Shown here in pieces: positions 1 to 7,942 of a stretch of 39,461 nt of DNA. How positions within the stretch are numbered: the stretch's first letter is position 1; each line of letters begins with the position of its first letter. A program made the position numbers and the translations under genes. The stretch is from assembly GCA_946479615.1 (NCBI GenBank), contig CAMLGR010000024.1, positions 1 to 39,461 of the forward strand, read 5' to 3'. The notes under the pieces were generated by a model. The model was not told the origin of the DNA, searched no databases, and was given only the letters and a program-made list of their open reading frames with translations. This DNA is from an uncultured Bacteroidota bacterium. GTDB lineage: Bacteria > Bacteroidota > Bacteroidia > Chitinophagales > Chitinophagaceae.

Positions 1-2
1 AA

Positions 3-275
3 GATTACTGGCTTTCGAAAGAAAGAGGAGTAGTGGTATACAGTACCAGTTATTGTCCTTACTACGTCGTGGAGACCGGCGGCGGTTATACCATCATTGA
101 ATCATCAACCAGTTATACTCCGTATGAAAATGATGTGGTGTATGGAGACCTGAGCCGTACCGGTTATGTCAATATTTATAACCGTTCAAACGGAACTGTC
201 GTAAGCGGCCGCGTGGTAGATTACTGGCTTAGTTATAATGATGCGCAATATATGATCGATCACCTGTGCTATTAA
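3..275 (+). CDS. C-terminal fragment of an unknown Tyr-rich protein
   Basis: The frame is open from the first bases of the window to a TAA at 273-275, so the true start lies upstream and only about 90 codons are visible. A GTG at 33 lies inside the open frame and is probably not the start. The peptide is rich in Tyr, Ser, Thr and Val, as in an extracytoplasmic beta-rich protein, and ends in DHLCY. The word DYWLS occurs twice, at the start of the fragment and again 72 codons later, each encoded by the same 12 nucleotides (gattactggctt), which may mark an internal repeat. I recognise no family. The next gene, purC, is convergent. Confidence 0.6.
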   Translation, partial: DYWLSKERGVVVYSTSYCPYYVVETGGGYTIIESSTSYTPYENDVVYGDLSRTGYVNIYNRSNGTVVSGRVVDYWLSYNDAQYMIDHLCY

Positions 276-280
276 AATAT

Positions 281-370
281 GTACGATGTCAGATGTACGA
301 TGTACGCCAGCCTGATAAGAGAACTATTTCTTCATTCAATCAGTCGTACATCTTACATCTGACATCGTAC
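281..370. repeat. 25-bp inverted repeat between convergent genes
   Basis: The arms at 281-305 and 346-370 match as reverse complements in 24 of 25 positions, around a 40-nt loop. Each arm is built from a repeated word (gtacgatgt and gatgtac). It lies between the end of the unknown gene (+) and the end of purC (-), 15 nt from the purC stop. It could act as a two-way terminator, but there is no flanking T-run and the loop is long, so a dispersed intergenic element is equally possible. Confidence 0.7.
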
Positions 371-385
371 CTCTGATCCCGAAAA

Positions 386-1309
386 CTATTTTAGTCTTGC
401 AATAGCATCTATAATATGATCATACGTTTCCTGGTCGCTGAGTGGCTGCGGAACAAATTTTTCCCCGATCACTTTTTCATATAGTTCGATATAGCGCTGC
501 GAGATTGTATTCACCCATTCATCCGTCATTTCAGGAACTATTTGTCCTTCTTTTCCCATAAAGTTGTTGGCGATCAGCCATTCCCTTACAAATTCTTTGC
601 TTAGTTGTTTCTGACGTTCACCGGTGGCCTGTCTTTCTTTAAATCCATCGGCATAAAAATACCGGGAGCTGTCGGGTGTATGGATCTCATCCATCAAATA
701 AATGGTATCGCCTATTTTTCCAAATTCATATTTGGTATCTACCAGTATCAGTCCCTGTTTGGCCGCCATTGCTTTTCCTCTTTCAAACAAAGAATAAGTG
801 TATCCACATAATGCTTCCCATTCCTGAGCAGTGGCCAGTCCGCCGGCAATAATATCATCTGCAGAAATATCTTCATCATGACCGGCTTCGGCTTTGGTAG
901 AAGGAGTAATAATAGGTGAGGGGAAGAAATCATTTTCTTTCATGCCTTCGGGCATGGTCACACCACAGAGTGTTCTTTTGCCGGAGGAATAAGTGCGCCA
1001 GGCATGACCAGTGAGGTTACCACGTACGACCATTTCGATACGGAAAGGTTTGCATCTCCTGCCGATCGATACATTAGGTGCAGGCACATTCATCAGCCAG
1101 TTCAGGCAGATATCGGTAGTAGCCCGCAACATGTGTGCGGCTACCTGGTTCAGCACCTGCCCCTTGAAAGGGATCGGCCGCGGAAGGATCACATCAAATG
1201 CAGAGATGCGATCGGAGGCGATCATCACCAGAAAATCATTAATACTATATACATCCCTGACCTTGCCGCTGTAGAAACCAGTCTGTCCCGGAAAAGAAAA
1301 AGTAGCCAT
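386..1309 (-). CDS. purC: Phosphoribosylaminoimidazole-succinocarboxamide synthase (SAICAR synthase)
   Basis: PurC joins CAIR and aspartate using ATP to form SAICAR, the eighth step of de novo IMP synthesis, in the cytoplasm. The 307-residue product has the N-terminal GKVRDVY strand (15-21) and SDRISAFD signature (32-39), the RCKPFRIE...RGNLTGHAW block (85-104), the second signature LVDTKYEFG (189-197), and [10 protein letters not shown] (207-216). The length fits the longer, yeast-like form rather than the roughly 240-residue E. coli form. The ATG at 1309 is supported by a TACTTTCG box only 3 nt upstream, which implies a very short leader. The gene stands alone, convergent with the preceding gene and divergent from the TonB receptor. 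purM is also in the window but about 9 kb away. Confidence 0.96.
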   Translation of the reverse strand: MATFSFPGQTGFYSGKVRDVYSINDFLVMIASDRISAFDVILPRPIPFKGQVLNQVAAHMLRATTDICLNWLMNVPAPNVSIGRRCKPFRIEMVVRGNLTGHAWRTYSSGKRTLCGVTMPEGMKENDFFPSPIITPSTKAEAGHDEDISADDIIAGGLATAQEWEALCGYTYSLFERGKAMAAKQGLILVDTKYEFGKIGDTIYLMDEIHTPDSSRYFYADGFKERQATGERQKQLSKEFVREWLIANNFMGKEGQIVPEMTDEWVNTISQRYIELYEKVIGEKFVPQPLSDQETYDHIIDAIARLK

Positions 1310-1312
1310 GCA

Positions 1313-1343
1313 CGAAAGTAAGCAGGGATCAAAAAATACCCAA
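1313..1343 (-). promoter_or_regulatory. Candidate Bacteroidota promoter of purC
   Basis: On the minus strand a TTG (1341-1343) is followed after 20 nt by TACTTTCG (1313-1320), close to the Bacteroidota -33/-7 pattern TTG-N19-TAnnTTTG. The purC ATG begins 3 nt beyond the box, so the transcript would be nearly leaderless. Confidence 0.45.
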
Positions 1344-1384
1344 TCCCGAGCGCCTTAAAGTTTCAACATTTTATCCCTTTGTGC

Positions 1385-1403
1385 CTAAAAATTAAATTTT
1401 TAG
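1385..1403. promoter_or_regulatory. 19-nt perfect AT-rich dyad in the purC/TonB-receptor divergent region
   Basis: CTAAAAATT and AATTTTTAG flank a single A, giving a perfect 9-bp dyad. It lies 57 nt upstream of the TonB-receptor ATG and 76 nt upstream of purC. Size and position fit a dimeric regulator's operator, but AT-rich dyads also occur by chance and no regulator can be assigned. Confidence 0.35.
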
Positions 1404-1459
1404 ATAAACATTACAATGCTTATTTTTCCATCCAATTCCAAACCTAAATCTGCTTATTT

Positions 1460-4369
1460 ATGAGAAAAAGCTGTCGCTTTTTGGCTGTTTATTTATTAAC
1501 AAGCCTGTTTTCGATCGCTGCCTTTGCACAGAATACTATCTCCGGAAATGTGCGCAATAGCTCCTCTAAAGAAGTTGTACCAGCTGTATCAGTCGTGGTT
1601 AAAGAAACCGGACAAGGTACTTACACCAATTCAAATGGAGACTTCTCGATCAATGTAGCCAAACTGCCGGTTACCTTGGTTTTTTCTTCCGTAGGATTTG
1701 ATTCATACGAGGTTTCTGTAAGTGATGCTTCCACCAAACTTGATGTTGATTTCAAACCGACAGCAACATTGGGACAGGAAGTAGTAGTAGCAGCTACACG
1801 GGCCCCTACCAGGATATTGGAATCGCCGGTTACGATAGAGCGTATGAGCAATATCACACTGCGCAGCCTGGCCGCTCCTAATTATTATGAAGCGATCTCC
1901 AATCTGAAAGGAGTGGATATGCATACAGCCAGTCTTACGTTCCGCACGGTTACTACCCGCGGATTTGTAAGTAGTGGTAACCTTCGTCTTAACCAGTTAG
2001 TAGATGGAATGGACAACCAGGCGCCCGGTCTGAATTTCTCGGTTGGCAGCGTGGTTGGACCTAACGAACTGGATGTTGAAAGTGTGGAATTACTCGCCGG
2101 CGCTTCTTCTGCATTGTATGGTTCCGGTGGTATGAATGGTACGTTACTGATCAACAGCAAAAATCCTTTTAAATACCAGGGCTTAAGTTATAATATCAAA
2201 CAAGGTGTGATGCACGTGGATGGTGGTTCAGTTAAAGCATCTCCTTATTATGACTGGTCTATGCGGTATGCAAAAGCATTCAACGATAAATGGGCCTTTA
2301 AGCTCTCCGGTTCTATTGTCAGCGCCAATGACTGGCAGGCTGATGATTACCGCAATAAACAACAGATCGGTGTATTGAGCAGTGTAGTGGGAGGTAACCG
2401 TGAAAGCGATCCTAACTATAATGGCGTTAACGTATATGGTGACGAAGTAAGCGCCAACCTCAACAGCTTTGCACAGGTAGTATTAGCGCAGGCTTTACAG
2501 GCCAATCCCAGTTTATCAGGTGTATTTACCGCAGCTAACGGATATTTTGGAAGTCTTGGCACCAGCTATCCTACCAGCGCACAGGTAAATACATTTGTCA
2601 ACTCTCTTCCTGCACAGGCACAGGCCGGCGCCCGCCAGTTAATGCCATTTTATCTTGGCGTACGTAATAACTACTTTGGAACAGCAAACGTATCCAGAAC
2701 AGGTTATGAAGAAAAATACCTGGTAGATTATAATACGGTAAATGCAAAGTTCTCCGGCGCTTTACATTATAAGATCACTCCGAATGTAGAAGCCTCATTG
2801 ACTTCTTATGTAGGTCTCGGTACCACCGTTTATACAGGTGCTGACCGTTATTCACTGCGCAACCTGAAAATTGCCCAGCATAAACTGGAGGTGAAAGGAA
2901 AATCATGGTACCTGCGTGGCTATACGACACAGGAAAATGCCGGTGGTTCCTATAACGCCACTGCATTGGGTGTATATATCAACAGCAAATGGAAATCCAA
3001 CTCTGACTGGCTGGCCCAATATGTAGGCGCTTATTCTGAAGTACGCCGTCAGGGTGGTACTGCTATCAGCGATTATGCGGCCGGTAGCGCAGCCCGTTCT
3101 GTAGCCGATGCAGGTCGTTTACTTCCCGGTACAGCTGCTTTTGCTGCTGCCCTGGATGAGGGTCGCAAACTTCCTATTTCAAAAGGTGGTGCCCTCTTTC
3201 TTGACAAAACAGATCTTTGGGCAGGTGATGGTCAGCTGAACCTTTCTGACGCCCTGCATTTCTCCGATAAAGTAGATGTGATCGTAGGCGCCCAATGGAA
3301 ACAATATGTATTGAATTCACAGGGTACACTTTTCGCCGATACTACCGGCAATATCAAGATCAACGAAACAGGCGGTTATGTACAATTGAGCAAGAAATTA
3401 TTTGATAATTTCCTGACCCTGACTGCTGCGGGCCGTTACGATAAACAAACCAACTTTGAAGGAAGATTCACCCCACGTTTTACCGGTGTATTCAAAGTAG
3501 CGAAAGACAATAATATCCGTATTTCCTACCAGACAGCGTATCGTTTCCCGACGAACCAGGATCAGTATATCAGCCTTATTACCGGTGCCGGTTACCTGAT
3601 CGGTTGCCTGCCTGAGTTCCAGACGTATTATGGATTGAATTCGACCACTAATCCTGGTTATACGGCTGCCAGCATCCTGGCTTACCGCAACAGCGGCAAT
3701 CCTGCCAATGTAAACCTGCTGGTACCTGCAACTTTCAAAGAAGTAAAACCTGAAACGGTTAACTCCTACGAGATCGGTTATAAGGGTGTATTGGGAGGCA
3801 AATTACTGGTGGATGCCTATGCTTATTACAGCATCTACAAAGATTTCCTTGCTACGATCGGTGTAGGACAGTCTGCTACCGGCAGCCCTACAGGATTGTT
3901 CTCGCCATTCTCCACCAACAACATTTCTTACAAGCAAAATGCTGAAGAAGATGTAAAAGCATTGGGTTGGGGTGTAAGCGCAGAATACCAGGTATACAAG
4001 AGCTTTACTTTATATGGTAACGTATTCTCTGATAAATTGAGAGATCTTCCCCCGGGCTTTGTATCCTTCTTCAATGCACCGAAATACCGCTGGAATCTCG
4101 GTCTCCGCAATGATAATGTATACAAAGGCTTTGGATTTAATGTAGTTGCCAAATGGCAGGATAACAGCTATTATGAAGGCACTTTCGTAAGTGGTACATT
4201 ACCTTATTTCACCTGGGTTGATGCACAGATCAGCTATCGTCCGGCCGGAACCAAGAGCCTGTTCCGTATCGGTGGTACCAATATCGGCAACAATTACTAC
4301 CGCACCGGTTTCGGAAGCCCGTATGTAGGCGGATTGTATTATGTGAGTTATGGATATAATATCTTCTAA
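1460..4369 (+). CDS. TonB-dependent outer-membrane receptor with carboxypeptidase-D-like N-terminal domain
   Basis: A 969-residue outer-membrane transporter expected to use TonB/ExbBD energy to import a ligand I cannot identify. A signal peptide is visible (MRKSCRF then a hydrophobic core, cleavage after AFA at about 23). Residues about 25-108 form a CarboxypepD_reg-like beta domain (SGNVRNSSS...VPAVSVVVKETG...TYTNSNGDFSI). The plug follows at about 109-235 (VVVAATRAPTRILESPVTIE, then ESVELLAGASSALYGSGGMNGTLLI). The rest is a beta-barrel rich in alternating aromatic strands, ending in Phe as is typical of barrel proteins. No SusD-like gene follows, and the plug lacks the usual SusC wording, so this is a stand-alone receptor rather than a SusCD pair. 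A strong two-way terminator follows directly. Confidence 0.93.
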   Translation: MRKSCRFLAVYLLTSLFSIAAFAQNTISGNVRNSSSKEVVPAVSVVVKETGQGTYTNSNGDFSINVAKLPVTLVFSSVGFDSYEVSVSDASTKLDVDFKPTATLGQEVVVAATRAPTRILESPVTIERMSNITLRSLAAPNYYEAISNLKGVDMHTASLTFRTVTTRGFVSSGNLRLNQLVDGMDNQAPGLNFSVGSVVGPNELDVESVELLAGASSALYGSGGMNGTLLINSKNPFKYQGLSYNIKQGVMHVDGGSVKASPYYDWSMRYAKAFNDKWAFKLSGSIVSANDWQADDYRNKQQIGVLSSVVGGNRESDPNYNGVNVYGDEVSANLNSFAQVVLAQALQANPSLSGVFTAANGYFGSLGTSYPTSAQVNTFVNSLPAQAQAGARQLMPFYLGVRNNYFGTANVSRTGYEEKYLVDYNTVNAKFSGALHYKITPNVEASLTSYVGLGTTVYTGADRYSLRNLKIAQHKLEVKGKSWYLRGYTTQENAGGSYNATALGVYINSKWKSNSDWLAQYVGAYSEVRRQGGTAISDYAAGSAARSVADAGRLLPGTAAFAAALDEGRKLPISKGGALFLDKTDLWAGDGQLNLSDALHFSDKVDVIVGAQWKQYVLNSQGTLFADTTGNIKINETGGYVQLSKKLFDNFLTLTAAGRYDKQTNFEGRFTPRFTGVFKVAKDNNIRISYQTAYRFPTNQDQYISLITGAGYLIGCLPEFQTYYGLNSTTNPGYTAASILAYRNSGNPANVNLLVPATFKEVKPETVNSYEIGYKGVLGGKLLVDAYAYYSIYKDFLATIGVGQSATGSPTGLFSPFSTNNISYKQNAEEDVKALGWGVSAEYQVYKSFTLYGNVFSDKLRDLPPGFVSFFNAPKYRWNLGLRNDNVYKGFGFNVVAKWQDNSYYEGTFVSGTLPYFTWVDAQISYRPAGTKSLFRIGGTNIGNNYYRTGFGSPYVGGLYYVSYGYNIF

Positions 4370-4377
4370 GAAAGTAA

Positions 4378-4436
4378 AAAAGTAAAAAGTAAAAAACCGG
4401 ACAGTATGACTGTCCGGTTTTTTACTTTTTACTTTT
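4378..4436. terminator. Two-way terminator with perfect 28-bp arms
   Basis: Arms 4378-4405 and 4409-4436 are exact reverse complements around a 3-nt loop. The GC-rich core ACCGGACAGT / ACTGTCCGGT is flanked by an A-rich run on one side and a T-rich run on the other, so the structure can terminate transcription from both directions. It lies 8 nt after the TonB-receptor stop and 3 nt before the stop of the convergent coiled-coil gene. Confidence 0.92.
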
Positions 4437-4439
4437 GAA

Positions 4440-5360
4440 TTAACCAAGCGTCTTATCCGCCTGCCCGATCATCACTCCTTTATGCCATAATTGTAAATGA
4501 TAAGTTCCTTTCTGGAATTTGTCGGGATCGAGAGAGAAAAGGATTTGCTTTTGTTCGCCTTTCGTATAATCGAATCTTACTTTACGGGTAAAGCTCCGCA
4601 TTCCTTGTTTGGTCTCGAAATTACCCGCGTCCCAGTCGCTGTTTTGAAGAACGCTGCCATCCGGCTGTACAATAACGATCACAATTTCGGCACCCGTAAA
4701 TTCATGCACGGGATTTTGCACGATAAAAGAAGCGACAAATTTATCAGCCTTTTTGGCCTGAGCTGTTTCTTCTTCTTTATTCGGCTTTACGACTATTGCA
4801 TTCAATGTCATATCGGAGGCAACAAATACAGAAGCCATGCGCACCTGTTCGGCCAGCACCTGGTTCTGACTGCTTAATGATTGTATGTTTTGCTGAAGTT
4901 TATCGATCTGTCCTGTAAGCAGGCTCATTTGTCCCTGCAGTCTTGTCCTGTCTTCTTCAATAGTGGTATTGGTACCATTGAGTTCATCCACTTTCTGTTG
5001 CAACTCACCAATTTTTTTCCGGGCCAGGTCGATATCGCCGCGGCTTGAAGTATGATTCTTCAGTATATTATTGATCTGGTTCTTTAACTGGTTGATCTCG
5101 GCAAATTTTACATTCAGTTCGCTTTTCAGTGAATCTTTACCAACCTCGCTGGATACCAGTTGTTGATCCATGTTCTGAATTGTATCGGCATAGCGCAGGC
5201 GGAGAGAATCCCTGACGGCATCGGCAATTGCGGCAGAATCCTTTACAAATACTTCGTTCTTCTGATTGCTGTATTGTGTTTTGTCGTACAGATGGTATAT
5301 CCATGTTCCAACTAATCCAACGGACAGAAGCAGGATCAGTAAGGGCTTTGTATCTCTCAT
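4440..5360 (-). CDS. Membrane-anchored coiled-coil protein of unknown function (paralogue A)
   Basis: Product of 306 residues from the ATG at 5360, chosen because MRDTKPLLILLLSVG begins right at a membrane segment. Residues 6-25 form one N-terminal transmembrane helix, about 40-175 a long Gln/Asn/Leu-rich coiled coil, and about 176-306 a beta-rich C-terminal domain with no Cys. Few positive charges precede the helix and a large polar body follows, so the body is probably periplasmic. The C-terminal domain shares a pattern with the gene directly upstream (5683-6666): SFxVxN, PDG, a DYxxG turn, FxxGxY, HxG, IG, ending KTL. The two are tandem paralogues, but each has its own signals: a promoter sits before this gene and a terminator after the upstream one. 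I know no function for the family. Confidence 0.85.
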   Translation of the reverse strand: MRDTKPLLILLLSVGLVGTWIYHLYDKTQYSNQKNEVFVKDSAAIADAVRDSLRLRYADTIQNMDQQLVSSEVGKDSLKSELNVKFAEINQLKNQINNILKNHTSSRGDIDLARKKIGELQQKVDELNGTNTTIEEDRTRLQGQMSLLTGQIDKLQQNIQSLSSQNQVLAEQVRMASVFVASDMTLNAIVVKPNKEEETAQAKKADKFVASFIVQNPVHEFTGAEIVIVIVQPDGSVLQNSDWDAGNFETKQGMRSFTRKVRFDYTKGEQKQILFSLDPDKFQKGTYHLQLWHKGVMIGQADKTLG

Positions 5361-5383
5361 AATCGTACCGTATTCTCTTGCCC

Positions 5384-5414
5384 GAAAGGTAAACATATTC
5401 GTATTGTTTACAAA
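5384..5414 (-). promoter_or_regulatory. Promoter of coiled-coil paralogue A
   Basis: On the minus strand TTTG (5411-5414) is followed by exactly 19 nt and TACCTTTC (5384-5391), a close match to the Bacteroidota consensus TTTG-N19-TAnnTTTG. It points at the ATG at 5360, giving a leader of about 15-20 nt and supporting that start over the upstream in-frame codons. Confidence 0.65.
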
Positions 5415-5563
5415 CTGAATTCAGCCGGGCACAGGAGCTGTTTTGCAGGCTGTAGTCGCTGTAATAACCAGCCAGATTCATTTCAGAATAGTGAAGGGGG
5501 TTGGCCGGCTGAAAGATTAAAGGCTGCAGGACCGGAAACGTAAAATCCCTATACGGTGTAACA
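5415..5563. other. Non-coding part of the gap between the two coiled-coil paralogues
   Basis: The gap between the paralogues spans 5361-5682. It holds a promoter (5384-5414), a terminator (5564-5595) and an open tail directly after paralogue B (5622-5682). In the remaining stretch, 5415-5563, I see no convincing gene or structure. Confidence 0.5.
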
Positions 5564-5595
5564 TAAAAAAACCGCCTCACTTGGAAGTGAGACGG
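5564..5595 (-). terminator. Rho-independent terminator after coiled-coil paralogue B
   Basis: Read on the minus strand, an 11-bp stem (CCGTCTCACTT with AAGTGAGGCGG, one G-U pair, 2-nt loop) is followed by seven T residues. It lies about 90 nt beyond the paralogue B stop and separates it from paralogue A. Confidence 0.9.
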
Positions 5596-5621
5596 CTGTG
5601 TTGCAGGAGTTGCAACTGCTT

Positions 5622-5682
5622 TTAACCGAATAAACCACCTTCTTCTGCAGAACCGGTTAACCGGTATTCCGCAATATCTTGA
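5622..5682 (-). pseudogene. Open C-terminal tail in the +1 frame behind paralogue B
   Basis: Paralogue B ends KKGGLFS and stops. In the +1 frame, reading continues from the end of the gene through NQDIAEYRLTGSAEEGGLFG to a TAA at 5622-5624. This tail ends in GGLFG, echoing the GGLFS before the real stop. Removing one T near 5684 would join it to the gene. The simplest reading is a former C-terminal extension lost by a one-base insertion. Programmed frameshifting, a sequencing error or coincidence are alternatives. The tail lies before the terminator, so it is transcribed. Confidence 0.35.
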
Positions 5683-6666
5683 TTAGCTGAATAAGCCACC
5701 TTTCTTCAATGTCTTCACGCTTTCACCGATCTTGAATCCATTGTGGTAAACTTCAATTTTGTAGTTACCAGTTTTGAAATCATTCAGCCTGATAGGGAAT
5801 GATAAAGCTTTACGTGTACCTTGTTCGTAGTCTACAGGAACTTTAGTTGTATATGCTTTGTCACCTTCAGTGCGGGTAGTCAGTGTGCTTGAGTTAAGCG
5901 CCGGATCAGAGATCACCTGGCCATCAGGACCTGTTACTGCTATATACATATCAGTAGGACCTGAGTGAGCGATACGGTTTTCTACATCGAAAGAAACAAC
6001 CAGTTTGTCTACTCTTTTAGCGGTAGTTGTTGTTTTTTCTTTACCGTTCTTCTTTTCGTTCACAGGAGTGATCTGGATATTGGAAGCGCTGAAGGTAGAA
6101 CCTACGCTAACAGTTTGTGATAACTCTTCTTTTTCTGTAGTTGTAGTCTGAAGATTTTGCTCCAGTACTTGTTTTTCAGAAGAAAGCTGGGTGTTGTTAG
6201 CTGTCAGCTCCTGGTTTTCACCAGTCAGTCTTGACACTTCAGCTTCGAGTGTGCTGATTTGGCCGTTCAGATCAGCGATCATTTGTTTAGCTTTTTTCAG
6301 ATCAGCTGCTGTAGCGTTCTTATCGTTCAGGATTCTCCTGATTTCAGATTTGTTGGATTCGATTTGTTTTTGCAGATCTGACTTATCACCTTGCAATGAG
6401 TTATTAGCACCGGTGATAGAATCCAAACGAAGTTCTGCATCATCATATAGCAACTTCAGTGAATCACGCTGAGACATATAACTTGTAGATTGCGTTTGCG
6501 CAAGCTGCATTTGTTCGCCTGATTTGTTTTTATCCCATAAAAGATAGCCCCATGTTCCAAGTAAAAAAGCAGCAAGGATACCAATTAAAAGATTTTTGTT
6601 CCCGCGGTTCCTTGGAGCTGGCGGCTGACTTTGTGGAGTAGCGGATGGATAATTCGTGTTTGTCAT
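5683..6666 (-). CDS. Membrane-anchored coiled-coil protein of unknown function (paralogue B)
   Basis: Product of 327 residues. Residues 1-24 form a Pro/Asn/Gln-rich cytoplasmic tail ending in basic RNRGNK. A single transmembrane helix follows at about 25-44. Residues about 50-185 are a coiled coil with many Leu, Gln, Asn and Thr, and about 186-320 a beta-rich domain with PDGQ, VDYEQG, FKTGNYKIEVYHNG and KIGESVKTL. The basic N-terminus predicts the long part lies in the periplasm. The layout and C-terminal pattern match paralogue A. The coding sequence ends KKGGLFS, and a similar tail lies just beyond in another frame. holA is divergent, with 204 nt between the starts. Such proteins can be mistaken for Smc-like or chromosome-partition proteins because of the coiled coil; no ATPase motif is present. 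Confidence 0.88.
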   Translation of the reverse strand: MTNTNYPSATPQSQPPAPRNRGNKNLLIGILAAFLLGTWGYLLWDKNKSGEQMQLAQTQSTSYMSQRDSLKLLYDDAELRLDSITGANNSLQGDKSDLQKQIESNKSEIRRILNDKNATAADLKKAKQMIADLNGQISTLEAEVSRLTGENQELTANNTQLSSEKQVLEQNLQTTTTEKEELSQTVSVGSTFSASNIQITPVNEKKNGKEKTTTTAKRVDKLVVSFDVENRIAHSGPTDMYIAVTGPDGQVISDPALNSSTLTTRTEGDKAYTTKVPVDYEQGTRKALSFPIRLNDFKTGNYKIEVYHNGFKIGESVKTLKKGGLFS

Positions 6667-6870
6667 ATAAGTGGGTTTTAAATGAAATTTTTGGTTTACA
6701 ATTAATAGATTCTGAACAGGTTTTGCCTAACTGGCAATCGGTTAAATCATGATGTTAAATCCGTTCGGTCATAGCATTTCCGAAAACCGTGCCAAAAACG
6801 GTAGTTGCGTGATGAAAAGTTAATTTCCGGGATCGGGCCGGCAACGAAAAACCTTGTATCTTAGCGGTTT

Positions 6871-7878
6871 ATGGCAATAGAAGCAATTATAGCAGGATGG
6901 AAAAAGGGGGTCTTTAAGCCGGTTTACTGGCTGGAAGGAGACGAAGAATATTATATCGATAAGGCTATCGAATATGCGGAACATCATATATTACCTGAAA
7001 ACGAAGCGTCTTTTAACCTGACTGTTTTTTATGGCCGCGATGCATCCTGGGCCGACGTTACCAATGCCTGCCGTCGTTACCCGATGTTTGCCGAAAGACA
7101 AGTTGTATTATTAAAAGAAGCGCAGCAAATGCGTGATGTGGAGAAGCTGGAACCTTATATAGAGAAGCCGCTCGATTCAACGATCTTCATTGTTTCCTAT
7201 AAAGATAAAAAAGTAGATGGCCGTACTAAATTCGCCAAGCTCTTAAAAGAAAAGGGAGCACTGATCACTACCAAAAAGATCTACGATAATCAATTGCCTG
7301 AATGGACACAGGAATTGCTTGAATCAAAAGGTTTATCGATTTCACCCAAGGGACTGGCTTTATTCGTCGATCATATCGGCAACGACCTGACCCGTATCGA
7401 AAATGAAATTAAAAAGATCTCCGTCAACCTGGGCAAACGAAAAACGATCACCGAAGACGATATCGAAGAGTATGTAGGAGTGAGCAAGGATTTTAATGTC
7501 TTTGAACTACAGTCTGCATTGGCACGTAAAGATCTTTCCAAAGCCATCCGCATCGTTCAGTATTTCGAAGCCAATCCCAAAGCAGCACCCATACAATTGG
7601 TATTACCTTCTTTGTATGGATTCTTCAGTAAGGTATTTATGATCTTCGGAGCTGGTACCGCCGATGAAAAAGGCGTGGCTTCAGCGATTGGCGTGAATCC
7701 ATTTTTCATAAAAGAATATATGCAGGCTGCCAAAAGCTATGATTTCCAGGGAGTGGAACGCGCTTTGCTGTTACTGCATCAATACAATCTTAAAAGTGTA
7801 GGTGTGCATAACGCAGGTGCCAGTGATGGTTCCCTATTAAAAGAAATGCTCTATAAAATGCTGGGGCCAATGAATTAA
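6871..7878 (+). CDS. holA: DNA polymerase III subunit delta
   Basis: HolA is the clamp-loader subunit that opens the beta sliding clamp during DNA replication. The 335-residue product fits the usual length and shows the family order: an N-terminal domain with PVYWLEGDEEYYIDKAIEY (about 17-35), the degenerate AAA+ fold with the strand VVLLKEAQQM and later STIFIVSYKDKKVDGRTKF, then a helical lid domain with LALFVDHIGNDLTRIENEIKKI and the C-terminal collar helices ending LLKEMLYKML. As usual for delta, no Walker A motif is present. The ATG at 6871 follows a TATCTTAG box by 6 nt, suggesting a nearly leaderless message. It stands alone, divergent from paralogue B. Confidence 0.93.
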   Translation: MAIEAIIAGWKKGVFKPVYWLEGDEEYYIDKAIEYAEHHILPENEASFNLTVFYGRDASWADVTNACRRYPMFAERQVVLLKEAQQMRDVEKLEPYIEKPLDSTIFIVSYKDKKVDGRTKFAKLLKEKGALITTKKIYDNQLPEWTQELLESKGLSISPKGLALFVDHIGNDLTRIENEIKKISVNLGKRKTITEDDIEEYVGVSKDFNVFELQSALARKDLSKAIRIVQYFEANPKAAPIQLVLPSLYGFFSKVFMIFGAGTADEKGVASAIGVNPFFIKEYMQAAKSYDFQGVERALLLLHQYNLKSVGVHNAGASDGSLLKEMLYKMLGPMN

Positions 7879-7942
7879 GAACAATTACTTTTACGCATAC
7901 AATTTTCATCTGTTAATATACATCTTATACTAAATCATAAAA

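Noticed and set aside
281..370. CRISPR array or insertion-sequence ends
   Set aside because: There are only two arms in inverted order, no direct repeats with regular spacers, no transposase and no visible target-site duplication.
748..933. Short frames inside purC and on its opposite strand (605-1321)
   Set aside because: They lie wholly within a strongly supported gene in other frames and show no family pattern.
1460..4369. A polysaccharide utilisation locus (SusC/SusD)
   Set aside because: No SusD-like lipoprotein or glycoside hydrolase is adjacent and the plug does not look like SusC.
5137..5580. 147-codon minus-strand frame overlapping coiled-coil paralogue A
   Set aside because: It overlaps the paralogue's N-terminus in another frame and crosses its promoter and the preceding terminator.
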